A stretch of DNA of 64,000 bases from Chitinophagaceae bacterium (GTDB taxonomy: Bacteria > Bacteroidota > Bacteroidia > Chitinophagales > Chitinophagaceae): contig JALNZE010000001.1 of NCBI GenBank assembly GCA_023229465.1, positions 124,001 to 188,000 of the forward strand, given 5' to 3'. The position numbers were made by a program, and so were the translations under genes. Each line of letters opens with the position of its first letter. Positions within the stretch are counted from its first letter, which is position 1. Positions 9,392 through 18,049 of the stretch are shown in pieces. The notes under the pieces are model-generated. The model was not told the DNA's origin and searched no databases. It saw only the letters and a program-made list of their open reading frames with translations.

Positions 9392-10132
9392 CTAAAAATC
9401 AATCCCTACCCATTTTCTCTTATTCTTCTCATACTTTTCAAAATTAAATTTGTAGAGCTTCCCGGGTCTGTGTGGTACATCCTGTTCCATCTCGTCTATG
9501 TCTATCAACAGATCCATCGAAGCAAATTTTTTACGGAAGTTACGCCGGTCAAGTGTTACACCTAATATGGCTTCATAAAGATTCTGCAATTCGCGAAGAG
9601 AAAATTTTTCAGGTAATAAATTAAACCCAAGAGGGTGTTCCTGAATTCTTTTTTGTAACCAGGCATAACAATAATCCACAATCTCCATATGATCGAAAGC
9701 CATTTCATTCAGATTGGCTACCGTATGCCAGTTCAATTCATTGTCATGTATCTTTAATTCATGGTGATTAATGTTAAGCAATGAACAGTAGGCTACCGTA
9801 ATTACCCTTCCACCCGGGTGGCGGTTAGGGTGACCGAATGCCCTAACCTGGTCGAGGAACACATCATTCATACCCGTTCTTTCTTTCAATATCCGGTAGG
9901 CAGCAGCATCCAGTTCTTCATTATCACGCACCATATCTCCCAGCAGGGTATACCTTCCCTCAAATACTTCCAGGTCACTTTTAATGAGCAAAATCTTTAA
10001 CTTACTTTCTTCAAAGCCAAAAATGGCACAGTCAACCGTAAGGGGCACTTTAGGATAAGACTGAACCAGTTCCACCGCATCTTTGATCAGATGTGCTTCA
10101 TGTAAAACCGGGTGTACATACTTTTTTGTCAT
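9392..10132 (-). CDS. Nudix-domain transcriptional regulator (NrtR-like)
   Basis: 246 residues from the ATG at 10132; a TTG six bases upstream is also possible. The N-terminal Nudix domain has a degenerate Nudix box (ELDAAAYRILKERTGM), and a winged helix occupies the C-terminal third (about 160-246). This is the architecture of NrtR-type repressors, which sense ADP-ribose-like ligands and control NAD or sugar genes. The Nudix box lacks the full set of catalytic glutamates, so sensing rather than hydrolysis is likely. It is divergent from ligA, an NAD-consuming enzyme; a regulatory link is only speculation. Confidence 0.87.
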   Translation of the reverse strand: MTKKYVHPVLHEAHLIKDAVELVQSYPKVPLTVDCAIFGFEESKLKILLIKSDLEVFEGRYTLLGDMVRDNEELDAAAYRILKERTGMNDVFLDQVRAFGHPNRHPGGRVITVAYCSLLNINHHELKIHDNELNWHTVANLNEMAFDHMEIVDYCYAWLQKRIQEHPLGFNLLPEKFSLRELQNLYEAILGVTLDRRNFRKKFASMDLLIDIDEMEQDVPHRPGKLYKFNFEKYEKNKRKWVGIDF

Positions 10133-10276
10133 GGGCAATATTAAACAAATCGTTAGACAGGGGGCACAATGATATCGGCGCCGAAAAGATACAAAGTTTA
10201 GCTATTGTATGATAAATTTCATGCCGGTTTCTCTTTGATGATGTAAGCGCTTAACTTTATCCGGCAATTTCAAACT

Positions 10277-12379
10277 ATGTACAGCACCAAACAGATACAA
10301 GATTTACAACAACAATCTATCCATTTTTTATCGAAAATAAACGGACATGCCATAACCGTAGCGCCCGATAAGATTGCCATTCTCAGAGAAATTCTCCAAT
10401 TTCATGAATACCGGTATTATGTAGTAAGCGAACCGCTTGTGTCTGATTATGAGTATGACCTTTTATACCAGTTACTACTAAGAACCGAACAGGCATATCC
10501 TGACCTGGTAACCCCCGATTCACCTACACAACGTGTGGGCAGTAGTCTCAATCAGCATTTTGTAACCGTTCAGCACCTGGTTCCCATGCTGAGCCTGGAT
10601 AATAGTTACAATGCCGCGGACCTGATAGATTTTGACAGGAAAGCCAGGGAGCTCAGTGGCATTCATGATATAGCATACTGCATTGAACCCAAATTTGATG
10701 GGGCAGGTATTTCCTTGATCTATGAAAACGATTTACTGATAAGGGCTGCCACCAGGGGTGATGGTGTAGAAGGGGAAGATATCACAACTAATATCAAACA
10801 GGTTCGATCTATCCCCTTAACTGCCGCATTTTCAAAATATGGTATCAGGCAGATAGAGATACGGGGTGAAATCATTATGAGTAAGCAGTCTTTTGAAAAA
10901 TACAATGCCCAACTTGCTGTTCAGGGTCTGCCATCATTAGCCAACCCAAGAAACGCCGCATCCGGAAGTCTCAGAATGAAAGACCCCAAAGAAGTGGCTC
11001 AAAGAAATTTAGACGCCTTTTTGTATCATATCAGCTATTATTTAAAAGATGATAGCGGGGAGAACAACTTGCTTTCCTCTCACAGTGGATCGCTCGAACT
11101 CTTATGGAACCTGGGTTTTCGCTCACCACAAAAAGAAAAAAGGGTAGTAAAAGGTATCCAGGCCGTGATAGACTATTGTTTGGCTTTTGAAGCAGGAAGG
11201 GATACGCTTCCTTATGAAATTGATGGGATGGTGGTTAAGGTGAATGATACCGCCTTGCAGGATAAGCTGGGAATGACATCACACCACCCACGCTGGGCGA
11301 TTGCTTTTAAATTCAAAGCGAGGCAGGCAACTACCCAATTAAACGGAATTGAGTTTCAGGTGGGTAGAACAGGCGCCGTAACTCCGGTTGCCAAATTAGA
11401 ACCGGTATTTCTGGGAGGTGTAACAGTATCCAGTATCTCTGTTCATAATGAAGAATATATAAAAGAGAAAGATCTGAAAATCGGGGACACTGTTTTGATA
11501 GAAAGAGCGGGGGATGTGATACCGCAAATTGTAAAATCATTACCCGAGCTGCGAAATGGACATGAGCAGGATATTATTTTTCCGAAAGAGTGCCCGGTTT
11601 GTAAAAGTGAATTATACAAAGAAGAAACCGAAGCCGTGTGGCGTTGCATCAATATTGAGTGTGAGGCACAGGTAGTAGAAAAAATGATCCATTTTGTAAG
11701 CAAGGATGCCATGGACATCAAAAGTTTTGGCGAGGCCAATGTTAGGAAGTTTTATGAATTGGGCCTGCTGAAAGATATTCCGGGTATTTACAAATTAAAC
11801 TATCAACGGATTAGTGAGCTGGAAGGCTTTGGTAAAAAGAGTTTAGCTAATCTTAAGTCTGCGATTGAAGCGTCTAAAAAACAACCACTGCATAGATTGG
11901 TCTTTGGCCTGGGTATCCGTTTTGTTGGAGAAACCACTGCTAAAACCCTGGCCAATGCAGTAGCGCATATTTTTGATTTTACCGGTAAAACCGAAGATGA
12001 ATTAATTCAATTGGAAGATGTGGGTGTAAAAGTAGCCGGCAGTATTCACCAGTTTTTTAAGAATGAACAAAATATTCATATGCTGAAACAATTGGAAAAA
12101 TCAGGATTACAATTGAGAAATGAGAAAAGAAATATAGTTACAGCAGGCTCCCTGTCAGGACAAACTTTTCTCTTCACCGGTACATTGGCAAAACTAAAAC
12201 GAAGTGAAGCGGAAGCCATGGTTGAAGGAAAGGGTGGAATCATTGTTGGCGGGGTAAGCGCCAAATTAAATTACCTGGTTGTTGGAGAAGATGCAGGCAG
12301 TAAATTAGAAAAAGCAAAAAAAATTAATACCGTTAAGATTATTTCGGAAGATGAATTCATAAAACTTGCGAACGAATAA
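10277..12379 (+). CDS. ligA: NAD-dependent DNA ligase LigA
   Basis: Seals nicks during replication and repair using NAD. 700 residues, slightly longer than average. Domains in order: domain Ia (with YYVVSEPLVSDYEYD), adenylation domain with the nucleophilic lysine in EPKFDG near residue 139, OB fold, a four-cysteine zinc finger (CPVC ... C ... C, around 440-462), helix-hairpin-helix region and a C-terminal BRCT domain (about 620-700). All catalytic motifs look intact. Monocistronic as far as can be seen. Confidence 0.97.
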   Translation: MYSTKQIQDLQQQSIHFLSKINGHAITVAPDKIAILREILQFHEYRYYVVSEPLVSDYEYDLLYQLLLRTEQAYPDLVTPDSPTQRVGSSLNQHFVTVQHLVPMLSLDNSYNAADLIDFDRKARELSGIHDIAYCIEPKFDGAGISLIYENDLLIRAATRGDGVEGEDITTNIKQVRSIPLTAAFSKYGIRQIEIRGEIIMSKQSFEKYNAQLAVQGLPSLANPRNAASGSLRMKDPKEVAQRNLDAFLYHISYYLKDDSGENNLLSSHSGSLELLWNLGFRSPQKEKRVVKGIQAVIDYCLAFEAGRDTLPYEIDGMVVKVNDTALQDKLGMTSHHPRWAIAFKFKARQATTQLNGIEFQVGRTGAVTPVAKLEPVFLGGVTVSSISVHNEEYIKEKDLKIGDTVLIERAGDVIPQIVKSLPELRNGHEQDIIFPKECPVCKSELYKEETEAVWRCINIECEAQVVEKMIHFVSKDAMDIKSFGEANVRKFYELGLLKDIPGIYKLNYQRISELEGFGKKSLANLKSAIEASKKQPLHRLVFGLGIRFVGETTAKTLANAVAHIFDFTGKTEDELIQLEDVGVKVAGSIHQFFKNEQNIHMLKQLEKSGLQLRNEKRNIVTAGSLSGQTFLFTGTLAKLKRSEAEAMVEGKGGIIVGGVSAKLNYLVVGEDAGSKLEKAKKINTVKIISEDEFIKLANE

Positions 12380-12439
12380 GCTTAAATTATCGTAATGTGG
12401 TTTTTGAAAATAGTAAGAGGTGCGGGGTAATCTCAATAA

Positions 12440-13948
12440 TTAAACAGCGATACTATCTACTGTGTCATGCAACACTTTACGAAATGCCTTTCCAATCATT
12501 TCAATAATATCGGTGGCCAGCAAACTTTCCATTGACTGCTCTTCTATAGCAATATCCGCGGCCAGTCCATGCAGGTAAACGCCTATCAATGCAGCATGCA
12601 GCGGAGAATATTGTTGTGCCAGTAAAGCGGTTAACATGCCCGTTAACACATCACCCGACCCACCTTTTGCCAGTCCGGCATTTCCGGTAAGGTTGTACCA
12701 GCCGCGTCCATCGGCGGCAATTAAACTGTGGTGCCCTTTTAAAATAATAATAAAAGGATATTTTTTAGATAAAGCCATTGCTTTATCTGCCCTTTCATAA
12801 TCATTCTCACAACTTCCAAATAGCCTGTCGAACTCTTTGGGGTGAGGAGATAATATGGAACCCCTGGGTACAGAGGTAAGCCAATCTTTGTGTAATGAGA
12901 GAATGGTTATCGCATCTGCATCAATTACCATTGGGGCGGAAAAGCCTGAGAGTATTAAGGCAAGTATTCTTTCAGAATCGCCGTCCATACCGAATCCCGG
13001 GCCAATGCCGATACTCTTGTAAACATTCAGAAATTGAATATTTTCTTCCCTGGCTATTAAAATAGCTTCTGGTATGGAGCCATGTATGATTGATGAGAAT
13101 GCAAAAGGAACATTTACCGTTAACATTCCAGCACCAGAGCGTAAACAGGCTTTCGCAGCAATTACGGCGGCGCCCATCTTGCCTTTGTTACCGGCCAGTA
13201 GTAAAGCATGGCCATGGTTACCCTTGTGTGAAAAAGGTTTTCTTGGCTGTAGCATTGAATGAACAAGTGGCCCGGAAATACAGGTAAAGAGTGTTTCAAC
13301 AGTTTCTAAAAACCGGTTGTCGGGTTCAATATCCAGCACCGAAATTTTTCCAAAAAAGTCTGCATTTTCGGCGATTAGAAAACAGCGTTTCAGGTTTTGA
13401 AAAGTTACGGTATGATTTGCGCGGATAACCGATTTATTTTTGCAACTAAAATCAATACCCATTCCACCAGGTATATCAATCGAAATAATTTTTGATCCGG
13501 ATTGATTGATATGCTGAACCAGCTCTGCACTAACCGCGTGCAAAGGACGATTCAGTCCCGACCCAAATAAGGCATCGATCACCCATTCTGTATCTTCTAT
13601 GAAAGGAAAGTCATCAACAGATTTAATAAAGTGAATATCATCGGTATACTCTGTTAAAAATTGCAGGTTGGCTTCAAAATCAACAGTACCTTTATTTTCC
13701 GATTCGAGTATATAAATGGTTGGTGAGTGACCTTTTTGAATTAATAACCGGGCAATGGCTAATCCATCTCCTCCATTATTGCCTTTGCCACAAAAAATTT
13801 TACTGATACAGCGCTCAATTCCCTTATCATTCATCCATGTCATGCAAGCCAATGCGGCTTTCTCCATAAGATTAATGGAAGGAATGGGTTTATTCGCAAT
13901 CGTATATTGATCCCATTCACGAATCTGCTGTGCGGAAAGTAGCTTCAT
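12440..13948 (-). CDS. nnrDE: Bifunctional NAD(P)HX epimerase/dehydratase
   Basis: Repairs hydrated NADH/NADPH. 502 residues with two fused domains. The N-terminal YjeF_N epimerase has NNGGDGLAIARLL. The C-terminal ribokinase-like dehydratase has HPKEFDRLFG and the nucleotide-binding GGSGDVLTGML. The fusion is normal for bacteria. It is convergent with ligA and lies 26 bp from asd on the same strand, so it may be transcribed from the asd leader region. Confidence 0.94.
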   Translation of the reverse strand: MKLLSAQQIREWDQYTIANKPIPSINLMEKAALACMTWMNDKGIERCISKIFCGKGNNGGDGLAIARLLIQKGHSPTIYILESENKGTVDFEANLQFLTEYTDDIHFIKSVDDFPFIEDTEWVIDALFGSGLNRPLHAVSAELVQHINQSGSKIISIDIPGGMGIDFSCKNKSVIRANHTVTFQNLKRCFLIAENADFFGKISVLDIEPDNRFLETVETLFTCISGPLVHSMLQPRKPFSHKGNHGHALLLAGNKGKMGAAVIAAKACLRSGAGMLTVNVPFAFSSIIHGSIPEAILIAREENIQFLNVYKSIGIGPGFGMDGDSERILALILSGFSAPMVIDADAITILSLHKDWLTSVPRGSILSPHPKEFDRLFGSCENDYERADKAMALSKKYPFIIILKGHHSLIAADGRGWYNLTGNAGLAKGGSGDVLTGMLTALLAQQYSPLHAALIGVYLHGLAADIAIEEQSMESLLATDIIEMIGKAFRKVLHDTVDSIAV

Positions 13949-13974
13949 GGTAAAGAAATAAAGGTATAAAGTAA

Positions 13975-14964
13975 TTATATAATTCCTTTGGCCAAAAGAT
14001 ATTCTGCAATCTGAACTGCATTGGTAGCGGCCCCTTTGCGGAGGTTATCGCTTACGATCCACATATTCAGGGTATTAGGCTGTGTTTCATCTCTGCGCAA
14101 GCGGCCTACAAACACTTCATCTTTTTCGTGAGCCCATAAAGGCATAGGATATAAAGCCTGGGAGGGTTCATCCTGCACAATAATGCCGGCTGATTTGCTC
14201 AAAAGGTTTTTCAGTTCAGCCAGGTCAAAATCATTTTCAAATTCTACATTCACGCTTTCGCTATGCCCACCTACCACCGGGATGCGCACGGTAGTTGCCG
14301 TAATACGGATCGAATCATCCTGCATGATCTTGTTGGTTTCTTTAACCATTTTCATTTCCTCTTTGGTATAGCCATTATCAAGGAATACATCTATCTGGGG
14401 AATAACATTAAGATCAATCGGATACTTATAGGCCATCTCTCCCACTACTCCTTTTCTTTCATTAAATAACTGGTCAACCGCTTTTTTACCCGTGCCGGTA
14501 ACACTCTGGTAAGTACTTACCACAATTCTTTTGATTGTATATTTCAGATGCAGGGGTTGCAAAGCCACTACCATTTGAATAGTGGAACAGTTTGGATTGG
14601 CAATAATCAAATCATCTTTGGTTAACACAGCTGCATTCACTTCCGGTACCACTAATTTTTTAGTGGGGTCCATGCGCCAGGCTGAGGAATTATCAATTAC
14701 CCTAATTCCGGCTTCCGCAAATTTGGGGGCCCACTCTAAGGAGGTACCTCCCCCTGCAGAAAAAATAGCCACAGCGGGTTTGGCGGCAATACAATCCTGC
14801 ATACTAACTACCTTATACTTCTTTCCTTTAAATTCCACTTCCTTACCTACCGATTTTTCTGAAGCAACAGGAATCAATTCTGTTACGGGGAAATTTCGCT
14901 CCGCTAATACCTGCAACATTTTAGTGCCTACCAGTCCGGTGGAACCTACAACAGCTACTTTCAT
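13975..14964 (-). CDS. asd: Aspartate-semialdehyde dehydrogenase
   Basis: Second step of the aspartate family pathway (aspartyl phosphate to aspartate semialdehyde), feeding lysine, threonine, methionine, isoleucine and cell-wall diaminopimelate. 329 residues. Rossmann motif GSTGLVGTKML is at the N-terminus; the catalytic cysteine sits in NPNCSTIQ. The gene is preceded on its own strand by a terminator hairpin, an antiterminator arm and a 14-codon leader peptide rich in Thr, Ile, Lys and Met, which points to attenuation by end-product amino acids. The start is the ATG 22 bp after the terminator T tract. Confidence 0.97.
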   Translation of the reverse strand: MKVAVVGSTGLVGTKMLQVLAERNFPVTELIPVASEKSVGKEVEFKGKKYKVVSMQDCIAAKPAVAIFSAGGGTSLEWAPKFAEAGIRVIDNSSAWRMDPTKKLVVPEVNAAVLTKDDLIIANPNCSTIQMVVALQPLHLKYTIKRIVVSTYQSVTGTGKKAVDQLFNERKGVVGEMAYKYPIDLNVIPQIDVFLDNGYTKEEMKMVKETNKIMQDDSIRITATTVRIPVVGGHSESVNVEFENDFDLAELKNLLSKSAGIIVQDEPSQALYPMPLWAHEKDEVFVGRLRRDETQPNTLNMWIVSDNLRKGAATNAVQIAEYLLAKGII

Positions 14965-14992
14965 TGGTTTATTGGTTTATTGGTAAATAAAA

Positions 14993-15015
14993 AGCCTCCC
15001 CGGATTGGGAAGGCT
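14993..15015 (-). terminator. Attenuator terminator hairpin in the asd leader
   Basis: On the minus strand AGCCTTCCC pairs with GGGGAGGCT (9 pairs, one G-T) around a 5-nt loop, followed by TTTTTATTT. It lies between the leader peptide and asd, so in its closed form it would stop transcription before asd. It would also terminate transcripts arriving from the upstream PfkB gene. Confidence 0.85.
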
Positions 15016-15046
15016 TCTAAGTATATTGATTCATACACAAACAATC

Positions 15047-15056
15047 AGCACTTCCC
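15047..15056 (-). promoter_or_regulatory. Putative antiterminator arm of the asd attenuator
   Basis: The minus-strand segment GGGAAGTGCT is complementary to the 5' arm of the terminator (AGCCTTCCC) with a single bulged T. It starts 1 nt after the leader stop codon. A ribosome resting at the stop codon would cover it and let the terminator form; a ribosome stalled earlier would leave it free to pair and open the terminator. Confidence 0.65.
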
Positions 15057-15057
15057 G

Positions 15058-15102
15058 TTAGAGAGGTTTCTTAATACGTTTTGTATGTTTTATTGTCATC
15101 AT
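15058..15102 (-). CDS. asd leader peptide (attenuation)
   Basis: A 14-codon reading frame starting with two ATGs encodes MMTIKHTKRIKKPL. Ten of 14 residues are Met, Thr, Ile or Lys, exactly the end products of the pathway that asd serves. It ends with TAA immediately before the antiterminator arm, and the terminator follows 42 nt later. The composition and geometry match classical leader peptides. It is too short for standard gene callers. Expression is inferred, not shown. Confidence 0.75.
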   Translation of the reverse strand: MMTIKHTKRIKKPL

Positions 15103-15142
15103 TACGGTACGAAAATACGGATTTTATGGATCACCTGCTCTA

Positions 15143-16063
15143 TCAAACCAACGAAATATCAAAATTCACCAACTGAACAAACTCGGCGAGCCTGGCATCA
15201 ATCTCTGTTTTATCAACGGCCCTGATTCTTTCGGTACCAAATTTTTCAACACAGAAAGAAGCCATGGCACTACCTACTATGATGGCTGTTTTCATGTTTT
15301 CAAAAGAGATATCGTTTGTTTTGGCAATATGTCCCATAAAACCTCCGGCAAAAGTATCTCCCGCGCCTGTTGGATCGAATACATCTTCCAAAGGCAAAGC
15401 CGGGGCAAAAAATACCTTGTCTTCATGAAACAATAAAGCGCCGTGTTCTCCTTTCTTAATGATGAGATATTTTGGGCCCATTTTCATGATGGTGCCTGCT
15501 GCTCTTACCAATGAAAAATCACCACTCAATTGCCTTGCTTCACTATCATTTACCATCAGCACATCAACCATAGAAATCGTTTTCTTCAGATCATCCATGG
15601 CAATCTCCATCCAGAAGTTCATGGTATCCATCACAATCAGCTTAGGGCGTGTTTTTAATTGTGTAATCACACTTGTCTGAACTGCCGGAACCAGGTTACC
15701 CAACATTAAATATTCACAGTCCTGGTAACTATCCGGAACAACGGGCTGAAAATTCTCCAGTACATTTAATTGCGTTTCCAGTGTATCCCGTGTATTCATA
15801 TCCATATGATAACGGCCGCTCCAGAAGAATGTCTTCTCGTTTTTTTTGATCTGTACCCCTTCCAGGTTTACATTACGGGCAGTAAGGGCATCCAGTTCTG
15901 ACTGGGGGAAGTCACCCCCCACTATAGAAATTTGCTTAACGGGTGTAAAATTAGACGCGCACCAGGCGATATAAGTACCTGCACCACCCACAATTTTATC
16001 ACTCTTACCAAATGGGGTTTCGATAGCATCAAATGCCATGGATCCTACAACTACTAGAGACAT
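15143..16063 (-). CDS. PfkB family carbohydrate/nucleoside kinase
   Basis: 306 residues with the ribokinase fold. The C-terminal PfkB signature DPTGAGDTFAGGFMGHI carries the catalytic Asp and the anion hole. The N-terminus (VVGSMAFDAIET) with a GGAGTY block is typical of sugar or adenosine kinase relatives. The substrate cannot be assigned. It lies upstream of asd on the same strand, separated by the asd leader region. Confidence 0.88.
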   Translation of the reverse strand: MSLVVVGSMAFDAIETPFGKSDKIVGGAGTYIAWCASNFTPVKQISIVGGDFPQSELDALTARNVNLEGVQIKKNEKTFFWSGRYHMDMNTRDTLETQLNVLENFQPVVPDSYQDCEYLMLGNLVPAVQTSVITQLKTRPKLIVMDTMNFWMEIAMDDLKKTISMVDVLMVNDSEARQLSGDFSLVRAAGTIMKMGPKYLIIKKGEHGALLFHEDKVFFAPALPLEDVFDPTGAGDTFAGGFMGHIAKTNDISFENMKTAIIVGSAMASFCVEKFGTERIRAVDKTEIDARLAEFVQLVNFDISLV

Positions 16064-16187
16064 ACTGTTGGTTTTGTTATCGGGTGGCGAAATTAGGGCA
16101 TTGGGGGGGAAAAGGGAATAAACAGCGGGTTTATTTGTTTGGCGGATACGGATATAAACTAACAGAAAAATATTTCAGGCTAAAAAC

Positions 16188-16219
16188 TTGTGCTAACACA
16201 CGTTAGCTTCTTATCTTCG
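16188..16219 (+). promoter_or_regulatory. Predicted paaR promoter with operator
   Basis: A TTG (16188-16190) and a TATCTTCG (16212-16219, one mismatch to the Bacteroidota -7 element TAnnTTTG) are 21 bp apart. The spacer contains the perfect inverted repeat GCTAACACACGTTAGC (16192-16207). The same repeat recurs before paaA, which suggests autoregulation of the TetR gene. Confidence 0.7.
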
Positions 16220-16223
16220 CGGC

Positions 16224-16817
16224 ATGGCCAGAATTAAAACAGACAAGAACATCTCACGCAAAGAGGTGATTGTAAGCAAGGCAGCCATCCTTTTTCGCGA
16301 AAAAGGTTTTAAGGCTGCCAGTATGCGTGACCTTGCAGAATTGGTAGGGGTAGAAGCAGCCAGTCTGTATAATCATATCAAATCAAAAACTGATCTTTTA
16401 CATGAGCTATGTTTTAGTGTGGCCAACCGTTTCACGCATAAAATTGATGAAATAGAGTCTGATCCTGCTTCTTCAATTGGCAAAGTGGAAAAATTACTTC
16501 GGTTTCACATCAATGAAATGATCAGTCATTATGAAGAAGTATATGTATGCGACAGGGAATGGAAACATTTAGCCGACCCTTACCTTTCAAACTTTCAGAA
16601 CCAGCGCCGCATTTACCGCAAACGTTTCGCGGCTATCATAGAAACAGGCATCCGCAATAAAGAGATTAAAAAAATTGATGCCCCAACCGCAGTATTAATT
16701 ATGTTACATGCCATCAGTGGTATTGAAAGCTGGCATCGTTCTGTTCAAAAAATAAGTGCAGAAGAGCTGGAAGAGAATATGGTTACTATTCTTGTTGGAG
16801 GACTCATAAACAAGTAA
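16224..16817 (+). CDS. TetR/AcrR family regulator of phenylacetate genes (PaaR-like)
   Basis: 197 residues. The N-terminal TetR helix-turn-helix (about 15-60) contains AASMRDLAELVGVEAASLYNH, and the C-terminal part is a helical ligand domain. It stands just upstream of paaE and of the paaABCDGI operon. An identical-arm palindrome (GCTAAC-N4-GTTAGC) is found before this gene and before paaA, so the protein probably represses both units. TetR-type PaaR regulators that respond to phenylacetyl-CoA are known in other bacteria; the ligand here is inferred. Confidence 0.88.
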   Translation: MARIKTDKNISRKEVIVSKAAILFREKGFKAASMRDLAELVGVEAASLYNHIKSKTDLLHELCFSVANRFTHKIDEIESDPASSIGKVEKLLRFHINEMISHYEEVYVCDREWKHLADPYLSNFQNQRRIYRKRFAAIIETGIRNKEIKKIDAPTAVLIMLHAISGIESWHRSVQKISAEELEENMVTILVGGLINK

Positions 16818-16857
16818 TCCCTATGCCCGTTTGAAGGGCAGTTATAACATCAGCATC

Positions 16858-17943
16858 ATGTCTATCCATTTTGAAAAATTACAGGTGGCTGATATAAGAA
16901 TGGAAACCGCCGATTGCGTCTCCATTTCATTTTCGGTTCCAGAGGATCTGAAAGAATCCTTTAACTTTAAACAGGGACAGTACCTGACCATTCGAACAAG
17001 AATAAATGGGGAAGACGTTCGTCGCTCCTACTCTATCTGCAGTAGCCCACTGGAAAAGGAACTTCGCATTGCCATAAAAAAAATGCCGGGAGGTATTTTC
17101 TCCGGTTTTGCAAACGATCTGCTAAAAAAGGGTGATTGGCTGGATGTGATGCCACCTATAGGAAAATTTTATACGGAACTGCACCCTGAAGATTCAAAAG
17201 AATATATGGGGTTTGTATCCGGAAGTGGTATTACACCACTTATGTCTATCATCAAAACCACTTTACAAACAGAGCTTACCAGTAGTTTTACCCTGGTATA
17301 TGGCAACCGCAACCGGCAATCCATCATTTTTAAAGAAGAACTGGAAGCTTTGAAGAACCGGTATATGAATCGCTTTCGGGTAATCTATCTTTTATCAAGA
17401 GAAAAAACAGATGCAACTATACATTCCGGAAGGATTGATGCACAAAAATGCAGTTTACTTTTTGATAAGTACATTATGATCAAACATACGGATGCTTTTT
17501 TCTTATGCGGTCCGGAGGATATGATTTTTTCGGTGAAAGAAGCATTAGAAATGAGAGGAATTGATCAAAAAAAAATACACTTTGAACTATTTACTATACC
17601 GGGAAAGGGGAGAAAAGCGCTTACTGATGACAAACAACAGACGACAGTAAAAAAGAATACACAAAGCAGGATTACTGTTAAGATAGATGGGATAAGTATT
17701 GATTTTAATTTGGGTTTTGATGGTGATGCCATTCTTGATGCTGCCATAAACCAGGGCGCCGACTTGCCTTATGCCTGCAAAGGAGGGGTTTGCTGCACCT
17801 GCCGCGCCAAACTGGTAGAAGGTGAGGTGGACATGGACGTAAACTATGGCCTGGAGCAGGATGAAATAGAACAGGGCTTTATTTTAACCTGTCAGTCGCA
17901 TCCACGAACAGAGAAAGTAGTTGTAGACTTTGATATCAAATAG
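16858..17943 (+). CDS. paaE: Phenylacetyl-CoA epoxidase reductase subunit PaaE
   Basis: Transfers electrons from NADPH to the PaaABC oxygenase. I start it at the ATG at 16858 (361 residues); a TTG at 16831 would add nine residues. Domains: FAD-binding barrel with RRSYSICS, NAD-binding domain with GSGITPLMS, and a C-terminal plant-type 2Fe-2S ferredoxin with CKGGVCCTCRAKL and a downstream cysteine in LTCQSH. It is co-directional with the TetR gene and separated from paaA by a second operator. Confidence 0.94.
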   Translation: MSIHFEKLQVADIRMETADCVSISFSVPEDLKESFNFKQGQYLTIRTRINGEDVRRSYSICSSPLEKELRIAIKKMPGGIFSGFANDLLKKGDWLDVMPPIGKFYTELHPEDSKEYMGFVSGSGITPLMSIIKTTLQTELTSSFTLVYGNRNRQSIIFKEELEALKNRYMNRFRVIYLLSREKTDATIHSGRIDAQKCSLLFDKYIMIKHTDAFFLCGPEDMIFSVKEALEMRGIDQKKIHFELFTIPGKGRKALTDDKQQTTVKKNTQSRITVKIDGISIDFNLGFDGDAILDAAINQGADLPYACKGGVCCTCRAKLVEGEVDMDVNYGLEQDEIEQGFILTCQSHPRTEKVVVDFDIK

Positions 17944-17992
17944 CTTCATGCGCTACCTGTTAGTAAAAGAAAATTTTAAACTGATTTTACAG

Positions 17993-18032
17993 GCTAACAT
18001 TTGTTAGCATTGTTATTCTTTACCTATTTTTG
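17993..18032 (+). promoter_or_regulatory. Predicted paaA promoter with PaaR operator
   Basis: GCTAACATTTGTTAGC (17993-18008) has the same 6-bp arms and 4-bp spacer as the site before the TetR gene. Its second half overlaps a TTTG (18000-18003) that sits 21 bp from TATTTTTG (18025-18032), a perfect match to the Bacteroidota -7 element TAnnTTTG. Repressor binding would block the -33 region. Confidence 0.78.
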
Positions 18033-18049
18033 GGATTAATCAATTTACC

